Origin: Epiperipatus broadwayi
Lineage: Eukaryota > Onychophora > Udeonychophora > Euonychophora > Peripatidae
Length of the DNA stretch: 64,000 nucleotides
NCBI GenBank assembly: GCA_028023455.1
Contig: JAQFVV010000511.1
Coordinates: 114,315 to 178,314, forward strand
Reading direction: 5' to 3'
The position numbers and the translations under genes are program-made. Position 1 is the first letter of the stretch. Each line of letters starts with the position of its first letter. A model generated the notes under the pieces. It was not told the DNA's origin. It did no database searches and saw nothing but the letters and a program-made list of their open reading frames with translations. This document shows, piece after piece, positions 38,083-48,450 of this stretch.

Positions 38083-40375
38083 TATTTTTTAAAAACGTAT
38101 TTTTCTTTATTTAAAAGAATTGCAGCTACAACTCCCCACCCCCTACTTTACTACTGATAATTTGGTTTTTATTAAAAAAAGAAGATTGTAAATAGTTTTA
38201 CAACTGTATAAAGTTTTATTTGCTAATAAAATTGTTATGGTTTAAAACAATTTCTGCTACATGGCACGAGGGGTCTTTTTGTTGGTTGATTTCCTTTATT
38301 ATATTTTTCTTCCTAATTATTTTGTATGTGCTGGTAAATGTTGTTGGTAGTGTTTGTTGATTCATATTGTTGTTTATTGTTTAAGGAAATTTAATATCTA
38401 TAATAAAAGTATGCAAACTGTAAAACGAAAAAGGAGTGTATTTTATAGTTTTATAGAGTAGTTTACGTTAGATGTTCTTGTAAACAAATGAGTTATAATT
38501 TGAATTTTATTGTTATCTGCATTATTTTGAAAGTGAACGAAAATATTGTTTAATTATTTTAAACTATGATTACTTGTATGTGACCAAATCTTATTAGCTA
38601 AATTAATTCGAAGCTTTGAAAAAGGAAACAATCACGTTAAAAGAAATGTACAGTAATTAACTAAACACCTTTTTTAAAAAAAAGTTTGTTGTTACAAGTG
38701 AAAAATTTTTGTAAAAAAAAAAAAAACTATTTTTATATAAAACATACCGGACATCATTTTACTCTTAAATAGCTAATATTTTTTGTCCTAAACGTAATTT
38801 TCAGTATTTTTTTTTTTTTTTTACATATATGCAGTATATAATTATAAACACTTGAATTATAAAATTACTGTAAATTTAATTTGCATTATTAATACTTGCA
38901 GAAAGTAATATTGAATATTCCAATGACAGATGTTTTAAACTACTTAAAAAAAAATGAGTACAGTTTTCAGGTTTATTTTAAATGAAGATTTTGTATCTTC
39001 ACATCATATATATATATATATATATATCTTTATATCCATGTCTAGGGTTTGAACTCAAGCTAGATAAAACGATTTTTTTTTGCAGTTTTTAATCAAAATT
39101 TAAACTTTTTTTTTTCTAGTACCAGTCCATAACTAACTTAGTCATTCGTTTATTGGTCAGCAAATAGATATCTAGCTATTTTTAGTTAAAGGGTAAAACC
39201 TTCATCACCAGACAATTGAGAAGTTTGATGAATAATGTCTTTTTCACTTTTCTTGTCTGGAGAGTTGGTGAAAATGTTCTTTTGGGTGTCATGGGCTATT
39301 TATAATATTGCTTTTGCTTTTACTAATGTATACCTATACTTTTCAAAGTATTAAATTTTTTTAGTTTATCATAATAATTTGTGTTATATTTTTGAACTAA
39401 TTTCTTTTTTATTTTTCTATCCATACTAATAAGGTAAAACATAAAATATCATTAAATATCTTACTGTGAGAGTGAGGGTGTCTAGGTCTTCATCACAGAT
39501 GAGCATTAAACTACAAAATATTAGACAATTGCTTATTGATGAAGTTTTTTTTTTTTAATACTTTATTTCTTTTTTATTTTACATTCTAAGCAATAACTAG
39601 AATATTTACTGTCAAACAATTGAACAACCAGATAAATTGATTATGGGCAGGAGGAATATTAGACATATATCCATACTTTAAAATTGTTTCCTTAAATAAA
39701 TCATCATTTTTTCTACTATCAATGAAATGAATTATGGGATATTGGTAGTTTATACAATGACAGTAATAGACAAACAATATTTTATAATCTTATTTATGGT
39801 GCATTTCTAATCCATGATTTAACAAATAAAAAATCTCATCAAAACTTAAGCAAATGATTACAAGAGATTTTCAATAAAGATAAGAAATGTAATGAAATGG
39901 ATTATGATCCAAATTCTTATAATTGTAGTAGGGACCAAGTTAGATTTGGCTCAAGAAATTCATAATAGTTCTGCCAAAAGAACATCATCTTTAACAGAAG
40001 AATATGAAGCTGAAGATTGACTACTCCAATTTATAAATATTTCATAAATAATCTCTCTAGCTGAAGTCCCATCATCTTTAATATAAAAAAAAATGGTGGG
40101 AGGGGGTGAATTAATAGAAATTTGCATTATTATATATCAAGAATCCAAAACAAAAACAAAAAAAATATTCACATATTACTATAAACATTCAACTAGTGCT
40201 TTCAGAAGCAAAGTTCTTTAGGATTTCACAGCTTAGATCGATATTTTTTTACTCTAAAGAATTAAAATAAAAAGAAAATTTAAAAATAAATAAAAACAAT
40301 AGCAATGAATTAAATATTTTTTATTATAAAAATAACAGTACTTATAATATTAATATCATCTATTTTTTACAATAT
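38083..40375. other. A+T-rich intron or downstream DNA
   Basis: No second exon was supported. An (AT)n tract lies at 39004-39028, with long T-runs at 38806-38822 and 39548-39557. Confidence 0.45.
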
Positions 40376-40380
40376 TTCTT

Positions 40381-40522
40381 TACAATCCATTATTGACAGT
40401 TTCAATTGCCCAGCAATCTTTTTCAGAACTTCTACTCATATTTCCAAATTGTAATTTTAAAATATGAGTAGAATTCTGAAGAAGATTGCTAGGGCAATCG
40501 AAACTGTCAATAGTGGGTTGTA
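40381..40522. repeat. 142-bp hairpin (family H)
   Basis: TACAATCCATTATTGACAGT at the left pairs with ACTGTCAATAGTGGGTTGTA at the right. The arms continue through CAATTGCCCAGCAATC against GATTGCTAGGGCAATC and CTACTCATATTT against AAATATGAGTAG, around a ~12-base loop. No other copy was found in the window. Confidence 0.92.
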
Positions 40523-40689
40523 AAAAAGCATTGCAAAAAGTAATAAAGAACACGGATATTAATATTATATGACTTTGGCAATGCAATAAGAAAAATAACA
40601 GTATTTTATGGTTAGAGGTGATTTTTTGCATTGAGATTTTTTTTTTAATAAATATTGTTGTTGTGTCAAAGGCTATTTTGTCAAATATT

Positions 40690-41002
40690 CAGTTGGTTAG
40701 AGTGTTTGCCTTAAATTTGATATTCAAGAATCTAAAGTGCGAGTTCACCTTCTAAGTGAATATTGTCAGTGTGCATATAAACCAGCAACATCTGAAGAAG
40801 AGTGGAGAATAATACTACTCAAAACATTGTGTAATTACTAATCTGTGTTGTCTATTTGTGTGTTATTACTAACAAGTTGTCTGTATTTGGAAAGTTTAAA
40901 TAAAGTTTAAAATTTTCTATACATTCAACATTCACTCATAGATGATGGAAATAGTCCAACATATCACATCTAATAATATACTATCATCACAAACTTTCAG
41001 AT
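40690..41002 (+). repeat. tRNA-derived SINE with conserved 3' domain, copy 1
   Basis: The head has an A-box-like start (TTGGTTAGAGTGTTTGCC) and a B-box-like GAGTTCACCTTC. The body contains CATCTGAAGAAGAGTGGAGA, ATAATACTACTCAAAACATT and TCTATTTGTGTGTTATTACT, shared with the copies at 51558 and 63205. The tail runs to TCATCACAAACTTT. The motif with CTGAAGAAG and (C/T)-GAAACATTGT is of the type seen in several invertebrate SINE central domains. Confidence 0.8.
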
Positions 41003-42540
41003 ATTGTTGTTGTTTTTGTATTAATACCCTTAAACTTAACCAATCTACTATTATAAATATTTAAGAGATTTTGAAGACATAATGATTATGCTAGAATAGT
41101 GGCCCATGATTACAAAGAGTGGCATGCATATATATACATGCATGTTATATTTAAATTGGTGGTGTAGCATTTAAATTATTTAAGGCAGAGATAATTGTGG
41201 TCTCATTTGTAATAGTCATGATTACCTATTATCCAGTATTCTGATTGATTGATCACATGACTCGTACCACATGATGTGAGATGTTTTTATATCTAGTATA
41301 ATCACTTGGTTTTTTAACTGTTAGAATAATTTGAAAATTTTACATCTTGATCAATATTAATTGATACTAACACTTCTTGTTTGTTTTTATCAATGTGTCT
41401 TTTTGTAGCCATAAGATTAACCAATCTATTTATCTGCTCTGAATATTCATGTTTTATTTTACATGATTTTCACAAAGTAGTAAGGTGAGTAGGAGTAATC
41501 TCTTTTATTTGAATAAAGAAAAGAAAATACAAATGGAAAATAACTTTCATCATTAAATTTTAAATACTTTTTTTACACTGACTTAAATATAAATTTTACA
41601 TGAATATCATTGGAGGAAAATGAAGTGCAACAAAAAAGGGGGATTAAAAGAACATTAACCAATACATTTTAAATTTTTTTTTGATTATAAAGATAATATA
41701 TAGATCCAAAATATTTATTTCTTGCAATATTCAATGGTATAAGTACATATCTGTTATATACTTCAACAATAAACTCCAACAAAAGAGCCTCAGGGGATGT
41801 CAATTAATAGCAATTTATAGTTTATTAGCAACATCAAAAGTCAAAAGTTATCTCTGTTTGTATGGATATAATCTAATTTCTATATTCTTTATTATAATAA
41901 TGATCTAAGGAAATATTTAATTCATTATATTGTAATGAAAATGTGTTTAAACTGCACTGTTACAATTCAAGCAGAGAGCAAATACAAATACGAATTTAAC
42001 TTTATATCTGTACTCTTGATCGAACCCCAAAGCAATACGAAAATATATTACCTCGATGTTATCTTTCCCGATCAAGAACTCTCAGCTGCTGAACAAAAAA
42101 AAAAACTATTCCTAAGAATAAGTTAACAAATGTCCAGCGCTTGATATATATTTTTAAATTTTGAGATTACCACAATACAAGCAGCACAACGAATATTTTT
42201 AAAAAACAAATCATTAACTTTGACAGATTTTCCCCCTGTAGCTTGGTGACAGAAGAATAAATCAAATCTAAACAACCTTTAGGAATAGTAAATAATATTT
42301 AATAACACACACACATAAATTATAGTACATAATAACAATAAAATAGAATAAAAATACATCGAATATTAAAGTAATATTAACAGTTCTATCTTGGAATTTT
42401 TATATATGGAAGTGTTCTATGCTCAAAAGGATTATTCTTTTCAAAATTAGTTTTTATTATTTAATTTTTCTTAATATTGTGAATTCAAACAACAGAAAAT
42501 GCATGCATGCTTATTTGTTTGCTATAGCTAAACGTTTACC
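41003..42540. other. A+T-rich spacer
   Basis: No gene supported. A 63-codon frame at 41935-42126 has somewhat protein-like composition but no recognisable motif and no splice context. Confidence 0.4.
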
Positions 42541-42860
42541 TAGGATTTGTAGTTGTTCTCATTTGCAGTCCTGAGCACTCTATGCCATCTTGTGGGAGTT
42601 CACCCACTTCTTTTACAGAAACAGCAGGTCCTTCACAGACACTTCGGCTGGATGGGTTCTTTTTTTTAATATAATTTTATGTTGCTAGTCTGTTCTCAGT
42701 CCTAGCTTAATTCTTCTTAATTATTTAGTTTCTTTTTATATCTTTCAGCATACAGAAGCTACAGTCTATCTGGCAAGCGAGGCACCGATGTTATTTCAAT
42801 GTGAGTTAGTGATCAGGCGGGTCGAGCACAAACCCACGTCACTTGAAAGCCACTAGTTAT
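42541..42860. other. Higher-GC island: possible short exons or an old SINE
   Basis: Two stretches stand out. At 42561 CTCATTTGCAG is followed by sequence readable as EHSMPSCGSSPTSFTETAG. At 42750, after TTTCTTTTTATATCTTTCAG, there is a frame HTEATVYLASEAPMLFQ before GTGAGT (42802-42807), a 52-base candidate exon whose phase fits the exon ending at 37984. Against this, on the minus strand GTGGGTTTGTGCTCGACCC near 42820-42840 looks like a tRNA T arm, so the second stretch may be a SINE remnant. I cannot choose between the two. Confidence 0.35.
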
Positions 42861-43035
42861 GCATTTCTTCTATTTCTTCTTAGCTGCTTAGCTGCTAATC
42901 TCTCAAATTCTAAAGTAGTAATGCCAATAATCTATTTCCTTTCTTTTTTTCTTTATCTATTGTTTATTGGAATTTAATTTATTAAACATTTTACAATTTC
43001 CAACGAATTGTTATCAGTGGAAAGAATATATAATT

Positions 43036-43432
43036 ATAAATGAAACTTTTTCCTTTAGATTCGTTCCTCTATTGTTCGTGGAATGTAAATAGTTAAACAT
43101 ATTTTAACACCTTCATTTCATACAAATATATTATTTTACATTATATTTATTTTATTTTTATTACAAGTTTATAATTCATTTTAACTTCTCTTTCTTTGAT
43201 AACTTGTAATAGTAATATATTTCAAATGTTCTTTCCTTATAAATGAAACTTTTTCCTTTAGATTTGTTCCTCTGTTGTTCTTTGAATGTAATTAGTTAAA
43301 CATATTTCATTTCATACAAATATATTATCTTATATTACATTTATTTATTTTTTTTATTACAAGTTTATAATTCATTTTAACTTTTCTTTCTTCGATAACT
43401 TCTAATAGTAATATATTTCAAATGTTCTTTTC
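43036..43432. repeat. Tandem duplication, period 203 bp
   Basis: ATAAATGAAACTTTTTCCTT starts at 43036 and again at 43239, and both units run through CATTTCATACAAATATATTA and AGTAATATATTTCAAATGTT. There are scattered mismatches and a small deletion in the second unit. The unit is A+T-rich without a coding frame. Confidence 0.93.
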
Positions 43433-43761
43433 TTTTTTATTTATTATTATTATTTTTTGAATTGTTATTTCAATCGTATTAATTATTATATTATGTAGTT
43501 TAAAGAGAGAAAGAGACGCATTTCTTCATGCACCCCCTCCTCCCCTTCTTTTACAATAAAATCAGAAGTAATTTTCAAACATTTAACTAAATCTCTATTT
43601 TTTTCTTTTTTTTTTTTTCAAATTTCTGGTAACTAAATTATTTACCCTTGTTAATAGGTATATACATGTGACGATGACTTTATGTGGGCATCACAATATA
43701 TATAAATGCATAAGCAAACCATTTCCCCCCAGCCTATGAATAAATCACACTTTGCATGTTT

Positions 43762-43868
43762 TTTTTTTCCTATGTCATAGCATCGGCTGGGACGCGAACC
43801 CACACCCGTCTACAACCAACTACTTGCTTGCAAGGCGGGTGCGATGACCTCTTGGCTAACAATGCTTG
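43762..43868 (-). mobile_element. tRNA-only SINE copy 4 with perfect 15-bp target duplication
   Basis: On the minus strand it reads CATTGTTAGCCAAGAGGTCA (A-box region), GTGTGGGTTCGCGTCCCAGC (B box), CGATGCTATGACATAGG and an A tail (the T-run at 43759-43768 on the plus strand). ACACTTTGCATGTTT flanks it at 43747-43761 and 43869-43883. The perfect duplication and near-intact internal promoter boxes point to a recent insertion. Confidence 0.95.
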
Positions 43869-43883
43869 ACACTTTGCATGTTT

Positions 43884-44514
43884 ATCAAGGACCAATAATA
43901 GAATAGATCCAGATAGATTCATTTATACTTTATGCTTTTGATGTTTATAATTTTATTTTTGCCAACATTGGTAAAAATTTAGAATAAACTTAATATACTA
44001 GCCAGATTAAAATATGGTATTAATAATTATCAAATTAGTAAGCAATTGTTTTGTCTTTATCATTGCATAATTGATTAGGATATGTTATTAGAATGTCATT
44101 TATTCATAACCAGAAGGAGAGAGGTTTGCTTTCTTTAATTACAAATACCTTAAGCTATACTAACATCATGCTTATATAATAATATTTCTATTTGATTCTA
44201 ATATATACAAAACATGTTTGTAATTGACCAAGATATTTACTATCACAGTTTCAAATAGCAATTTTAAAAGATAGTAATCAATCACTACATATGAATATAT
44301 TTAATAAAATGTTATAATTAACAACAGAAATTAAATCTTTTTAAAAATATATATATTCACTAGAGTACAAATTGGTTAATACTAATAAAGAGTTGCAAGT
44401 TTTATGCTGAAATTGTATTGAACTTGCTTTTCTTTCATTACCAATTGTCATTTTTATAATTGCTACCTTTGCTTCCATTTATGTTGGATAATCATTGCTT
44501 CATTATATATATAT
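43884..44514. other. A+T-rich spacer
   Basis: Nothing recognised. Confidence 0.5.
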
Positions 44515-44700
44515 AATCAAAATCATCCTAAATTTGCAACTCAACCAGATTAGTCAGAAAATAAACTCTTAAACACAACCAATGGTTTTACTGTTAAAGT
44601 TTATTTTTTAGCTAGTCTGGTTGAGTTGTGAATTTGGGGTAATTTTGATTATTTATTGACTAGTTTAGCTTTATGATTTTAATGTTTACATTTTGAAGAG
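44515..44700 (+). repeat. Family E repeat, copy 1 (hairpin plus tail)
   Basis: 44515-44650 is a hairpin: AATCAAAATCATCCTAAATT at the left pairs with the inverted AATTTGGGGTAATTTTGATT at the right, through CAACTCAACCAGA against TCTGGTTGAGTTG. The right half and the tail TTATTGACTAGTTTAGCTTT recur in the same orientation at 45503-45640. Confidence 0.88.
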
Positions 44701-45190
44701 ATTCTTTGCATTTAAGGTAGTGTAAAGGTTTTTGTTTTATTTTTTTATAAATTTGTATTTATTTATATATGTTAGTTGTGTTCATTTATTTATATATATG
44801 TGTTTGTTTTGGTTAATATCTGTTGGTTAGAAAGTTGAGTTGTACAATAAAATTGAAAAAATTAAATGAATATAAAAAAAAATTGTGTAAGTTTTGTTGA
44901 GGTTTTTTTTTGTTGTTGATACTTTAGATGTGCTTTTGTTATTTGTAGTTGTTCTTTATTATGGGTTTGTGGGGTTTAGTTTATAATAATTTTCCATTGA
45001 AGGATATTAGAAGGATTAAAGAGTTATCTAGATTGAGTGATAGGATAGAATTGTTAAGATGGCAGATTTATTTTGTTTAAAAATGTAGGGAATTTAATGG
45101 TTTTTCCTAGGAGTTTTATTATTAATTTTAAGAAAAGTAGAAAGTTGTTTAAGAATGGGAATTTAGTTTTGAATTTACAAATGTATATTT
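44701..45190 (+). mobile_element. C-depleted block with traces of a Penelope-like N-terminal coding region
   Basis: The plus strand at 44701-45180 has only about 15 C against about 95 G in 480 bases. A frame from 44961 to 45080 (39 codons) includes LKDIRRIKELSRLSDRIELL and RWQIYF. A second frame then continues VGNLMVFPRSFIINFKKSRK to a stop near 45196. Together they recall the segment before the reverse transcriptase in Penelope-like ORFs (a helix, then FL-x-x-C and a pattern like N-x-(I/F)P-(K/R)). One frameshift separates them. The block sits between direct repeats (family E), which could be the LTR-like repeats such elements carry. The assignment is tentative; the skew itself is certain. 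Confidence 0.4.
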
Positions 45191-45192
45191 TA

Positions 45193-45369
45193 TAAATTTA
45201 TTAAACGCACATTGATTACGTAAGTAATATTTACTGAGGATATAACCTCGATAATATGCGTATAAAATGCGATAGTAGCGTAAGCTTGTGGTTAAAACAC
45301 CTGTAGAGGTCCCTACTATCGCATTTTATACGCATATTATCGAGATTATAGCCTCAGTAAATATTACTT
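45193..45369. mobile_element. Family D hairpin element with 13-bp flanking direct repeat
   Basis: TAAGTAATATTTACTGAGG near 45220 is inverted at 45353-45370, and GCGTATAAAATGCGATAG (45258-45275) pairs with CTATCGCATTTTATACGC. The loop contains GTAAGCTTGTGGTTAAAAC and CTGTAGAGGTCCCTAC. AAATGTATATTTT stands on both sides (45179-45191 and 45370-45382), consistent with a target duplication. It has interrupted the C-poor block. Relatives lie at 25115-25255 and 10668-10735. Confidence 0.85.
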
Positions 45370-45502
45370 AAATGTATATTTTGAATAGTTTTTTGAAAGA
45401 AAATTTTATTATGTTTTACAAATTTATTTATTAATATAAAAAAATACATGATTTTTTTGTTGTTATTTTGTAGTTCTTTACACTTGAGAAGTCTGCTTAT
45501 AA

Positions 45503-45640
45503 CATTAAAACCATTGGTTGTATTTTAAAATTTATTTTTGGGTAGTCTAGTTGAGTTGGAAATTAGGGGTAATTTTGTTTATTTATTGACTAGTTTCGCT
45601 TTATGCTTTTAAGATATATATATTTAAGGAACAAACAATT
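45503..45640 (+). repeat. Family E repeat, copy 2
   Basis: Reads ACCATTGGTTGTATTTTAAA, GTAGTCTAGTTGAGTTGGAA, GGGGTAATTTTG and TTATTGACTAGTTTCGCTTT. This matches 44575-44700 in direct orientation about 930 bases away. The left hairpin arm is missing here. Confidence 0.85.
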
Positions 45641-45664
45641 TTCAAATTCAATGCTAAGATAGTT

Positions 45665-46590
45665 TACAAGCTGAATCTCCAAAGAATTATTTAAATAAAC
45701 TTATAAGCAACATCTATCTTTTGTTATATTAATGTCAATCTATTTTGAATTGATATAGCAAATGGTGGGTGTTATTTACAAGGATGTTTAAATAATTCAC
45801 TAAGGATCTAGCCTGTTAATTATTTTAATATGGATTTGTTTGTTCAATGAATAGGTTTATATTTTGAGTGTTATAAATTTGATTAGCTGTAAAATTATTT
45901 ACATGTTTATTAAAAATCATTAAAATCTTACCTCCTTTAATATTTTAAATTGTACGATGGTTTGATTAATATTAAAAAAAATTTGTCAGCAATAAAAAAT
46001 TTTCACCATTTTGAGTATCAATGTTGGATATATTTACTATATAACAAACTGAAGGTCATATAAAAGTGGTCATCTTACCTGACAAAATAGATTAACATTG
46101 ATATATCAAAGTGGATACTAAATTTGTTTAAATAATTTTTTGGACATTTAGCTTGTGACCTTAGTGACATATTCAGTCTTGATTCTTTATGTTATTGCTG
46201 TCACATATCTGATAAGCTGTGATATTATTTACATGCTTGTTTAAAATCATTAGAATTTGAAATTATAAGCTGGTTTAATTAATATAAAAACAGAAAATTC
46301 CCATTAATAAAAGATTTCAGCCTTTTCAAATATCAATTCTTGATTTATTTACTATAAAATAAACTGAAAATAAAATAAAAATAATCATCTTTTATCAGTC
46401 AAAATATATTGATGATGATATAAAAACATGGACATTATTTGCAAGTTCATTTAAATAATTCTTTGGTATATATCTTGTCACTTATCTTACTAATATATTC
46501 AGAATTATTTATTTCATGAATAGATTTATATTCTTAGAATTCCATATTTAATAAGCTATAAAATTATTTATGTACTCATTAAAAATCATT
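45665..46590. repeat. Family G tandem array, unit ~330 bp
   Basis: A unit marked by TTTAAATAATT followed by TTTGGAC or similar recurs near 45790, 46123 and 46449 (spacing about 335 and 326 bases). Other shared words are TTCAATGAATAGGTTTATAT and ATTATTTACATG. The left edge (45678-45720, CCAAAGAATTATTTAAATAA) is an inverted copy of the same marker, so the array begins head-to-head. A single diverged copy lies at 60715-60850. Confidence 0.75.
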
Positions 46591-47290
46591 ACATATATTA
46601 ATTAGATTAACAACTCAATGTTGGTTTATTGAACATGTGAAATACTCTCAGCACAAGATAGAGTCTTTAAAAAAGTAAGTACAGATCATCTTATCCTTTT
46701 TATTTATTTTCGCTTATGTAGGCCTTTGGAGTGAATGCATGAAGATCTTAAATTGATCATATTTCTTTTTTTAAAGCTATATTTTCACTATTGATATTCA
46801 TGAAATTTTTCAATTTACAGCTTGTCAATATTAGATGAAATAATGAAATATGTAAATACAAACTTTCCTAGTGACTAATATTATATAATAATTAGATTAA
46901 TAATTCAATGCTGGTTTATTGAGCATGTGAAATACTCTCAATCCAATTAACCACTATGAAAGTTTGTATTTATATCTTTTATTATTTCATCTACTATTGT
47001 CAAGCTATAAATTGAAAAGTTTCACAAATGTCAATAGTTAAAATATAGCTTTAAAAGAAGAAATGTGAATAATTTAAGATCTCCATGCTTTCATTCCAAA
47101 GTGCTTAATAGTGACCTATATAAATGAATATAGGTAAAAAGGATAAGACAGTTTGTTTTTATCTTTTTAAAAACTCTATCTTGTGCTTTGGATTGAGTAT
47201 TTCACATGCTTAATAAACCAGCATTGAGTTGTTAATGTAATTAGTATATTATATTAATTTTAGGAAAGTTTGTATTTATATATACTGTAA
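46591..47290. mobile_element. Family F foldback with extra internal and external ends
   Basis: The left arm (about 46591-46880) and right arm (about 46945-47250) are inverted repeats. The ends carry AACAACTCAATGTTGGTTTA and the inner ends AATACAAACTTTCCTAGTG. Between the arms, at 46885-46944, is a further copy of the outer end in direct orientation (AATTCAATGCTGGTTTATTG), and just outside the right arm, at 47263-47282, a further copy of the inner end (GGAAAGTTTGTATTTATA). The structure reads as units joined head-to-head with stubs rather than a simple hairpin. Confidence 0.8.
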
Positions 47291-47924
47291 CCAGTTGGTT
47301 ATATAGGGCTGCACTAGAAAAAATAAATAATTAGATAGTTGGAGCACAGGTTTGAGAATAAAAAATGATTTTATTAATGGGGAAAAATAATATTTAAATT
47401 TTCTTAATCTATTTTTAAAGGGTCATTATTTAACTCAATATTTATAAAATCTCTATATGATAGTATGAGACTTCTCAAGCATTAATAGAGTATTTTTTTA
47501 AAAAAAAGAAAAGGAAGAACAAAAATAATATTTTAATATATTTGTAAATTGTATTTTTAATTAATCAGAGTTGTGTTTTTAATCTCTATTTAATGAAAAA
47601 TAAAAATAAAATCAGTGCAATTAACTCATTATCTTGTTGGGTGTTTTTTTTCAAGAATATTTGGTTTTTAATTATAAAAGAATGTCAAAAATGTTATAAT
47701 ATTAATTTAAGTTTTTGACTTGTTTTCATTATTTATAATTAAGGAGACAATATTCTGAATAATTGTCTTTAAAAATTTTATTGAATTAGTTGTCATGAAA
47801 ATTATCATGTAAGAGATAGATTATAAGTGGGTTGTGGGTAAGATTGTTCTAGAAAAAAAATATATGTGGGGGTGTGAATAAGTGATAATACCCAAGTGTC
47901 TAGAAAGGTTATTCTTAACTTAGC
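47291..47924. other. A+T-rich spacer
   Basis: Nothing recognised. Confidence 0.5.
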
Positions 47925-48075
47925 AGTTGAAGAGAGAACATTCAAATCTTAATCCAGCTGCTGAAAAATACAGAACACTATTGAAGAGAAAGCAATGAAG
48001 TTTTAATCCAGCTGCTAAAGAAGAGAGAAGCATAAGTCTTTACCAAGCTATTAAATAAAATAGCAGATTTTTTTA
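47925..48075. repeat. Short diverged tandem repeat, unit about 35-55 bp
   Basis: The word CAGCTGCTRAA with the following AGAG...AAG recurs near 47930 (GCAGTTGAAGAGAG), 47957 (CAGCTGCTGAAAA) and 48010 (CAGCTGCTAAAGAAGAGAG), with CAAGCTATTAAATAAA near 48047, each unit ending TTTTAATC or similar. It is not coding in one frame. Confidence 0.55.
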
Positions 48076-48450
48076 ATCAAATTTTTAGCATACTATGAGT
48101 TTAGCATTAAAATGGTTTGTATGATGAAAACCATGTGCTAGATTCAGCTAAAAACTTGACATCACCTTCCTCCATATAATCTACCTTCACTGGAAGAAAA
48201 TGTAGAGAAGTCATCCCCTAAAGTAGTCTGTAATATTGCTTTCAACCAAGAGCATGTTATGTCTGTGTCAGTCTTACCTGGAAAATCAAGAAAACCCAAT
48301 GGACAAAATTTGCTATTTTTTGTTTACCTGGAATTGCTACAAACCAGGAAAAGGACAACTTAATTATGCACATCTCTAAGAAGCCTTCAAAGAGAAACTC
48401 AATTGAAAAGAAACTGGAAAGGACTTTGTAAAAATATGCCATAGGTAGAA
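48076..48450 (+). other. Coding-like stretch, unrecognised
   Basis: Plus-strand frames contain protein-like words such as NQEHVMSVSVLPGKSRKPN (near 48244-48300) and GIATNQEKDNLIMHISKKPS (near 48330-48390), separated by frameshifts, with a stop near 48430. Composition is richer than the flanks. It may be an old transposon or processed-pseudogene fragment. I do not recognise the protein. Confidence 0.3.

Noticed and set aside
41935-42126. 63-codon plus frame as an exon
   Set aside because: Somewhat protein-like composition but no acceptor or donor in the right place and no known domain.
44701-45190. Nuclear copy of mitochondrial DNA, suggested by the strand skew
   Set aside because: Readable words do not match a mitochondrial protein I know, and the block is bounded by dispersed repeats. 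Not fully excluded without a search.
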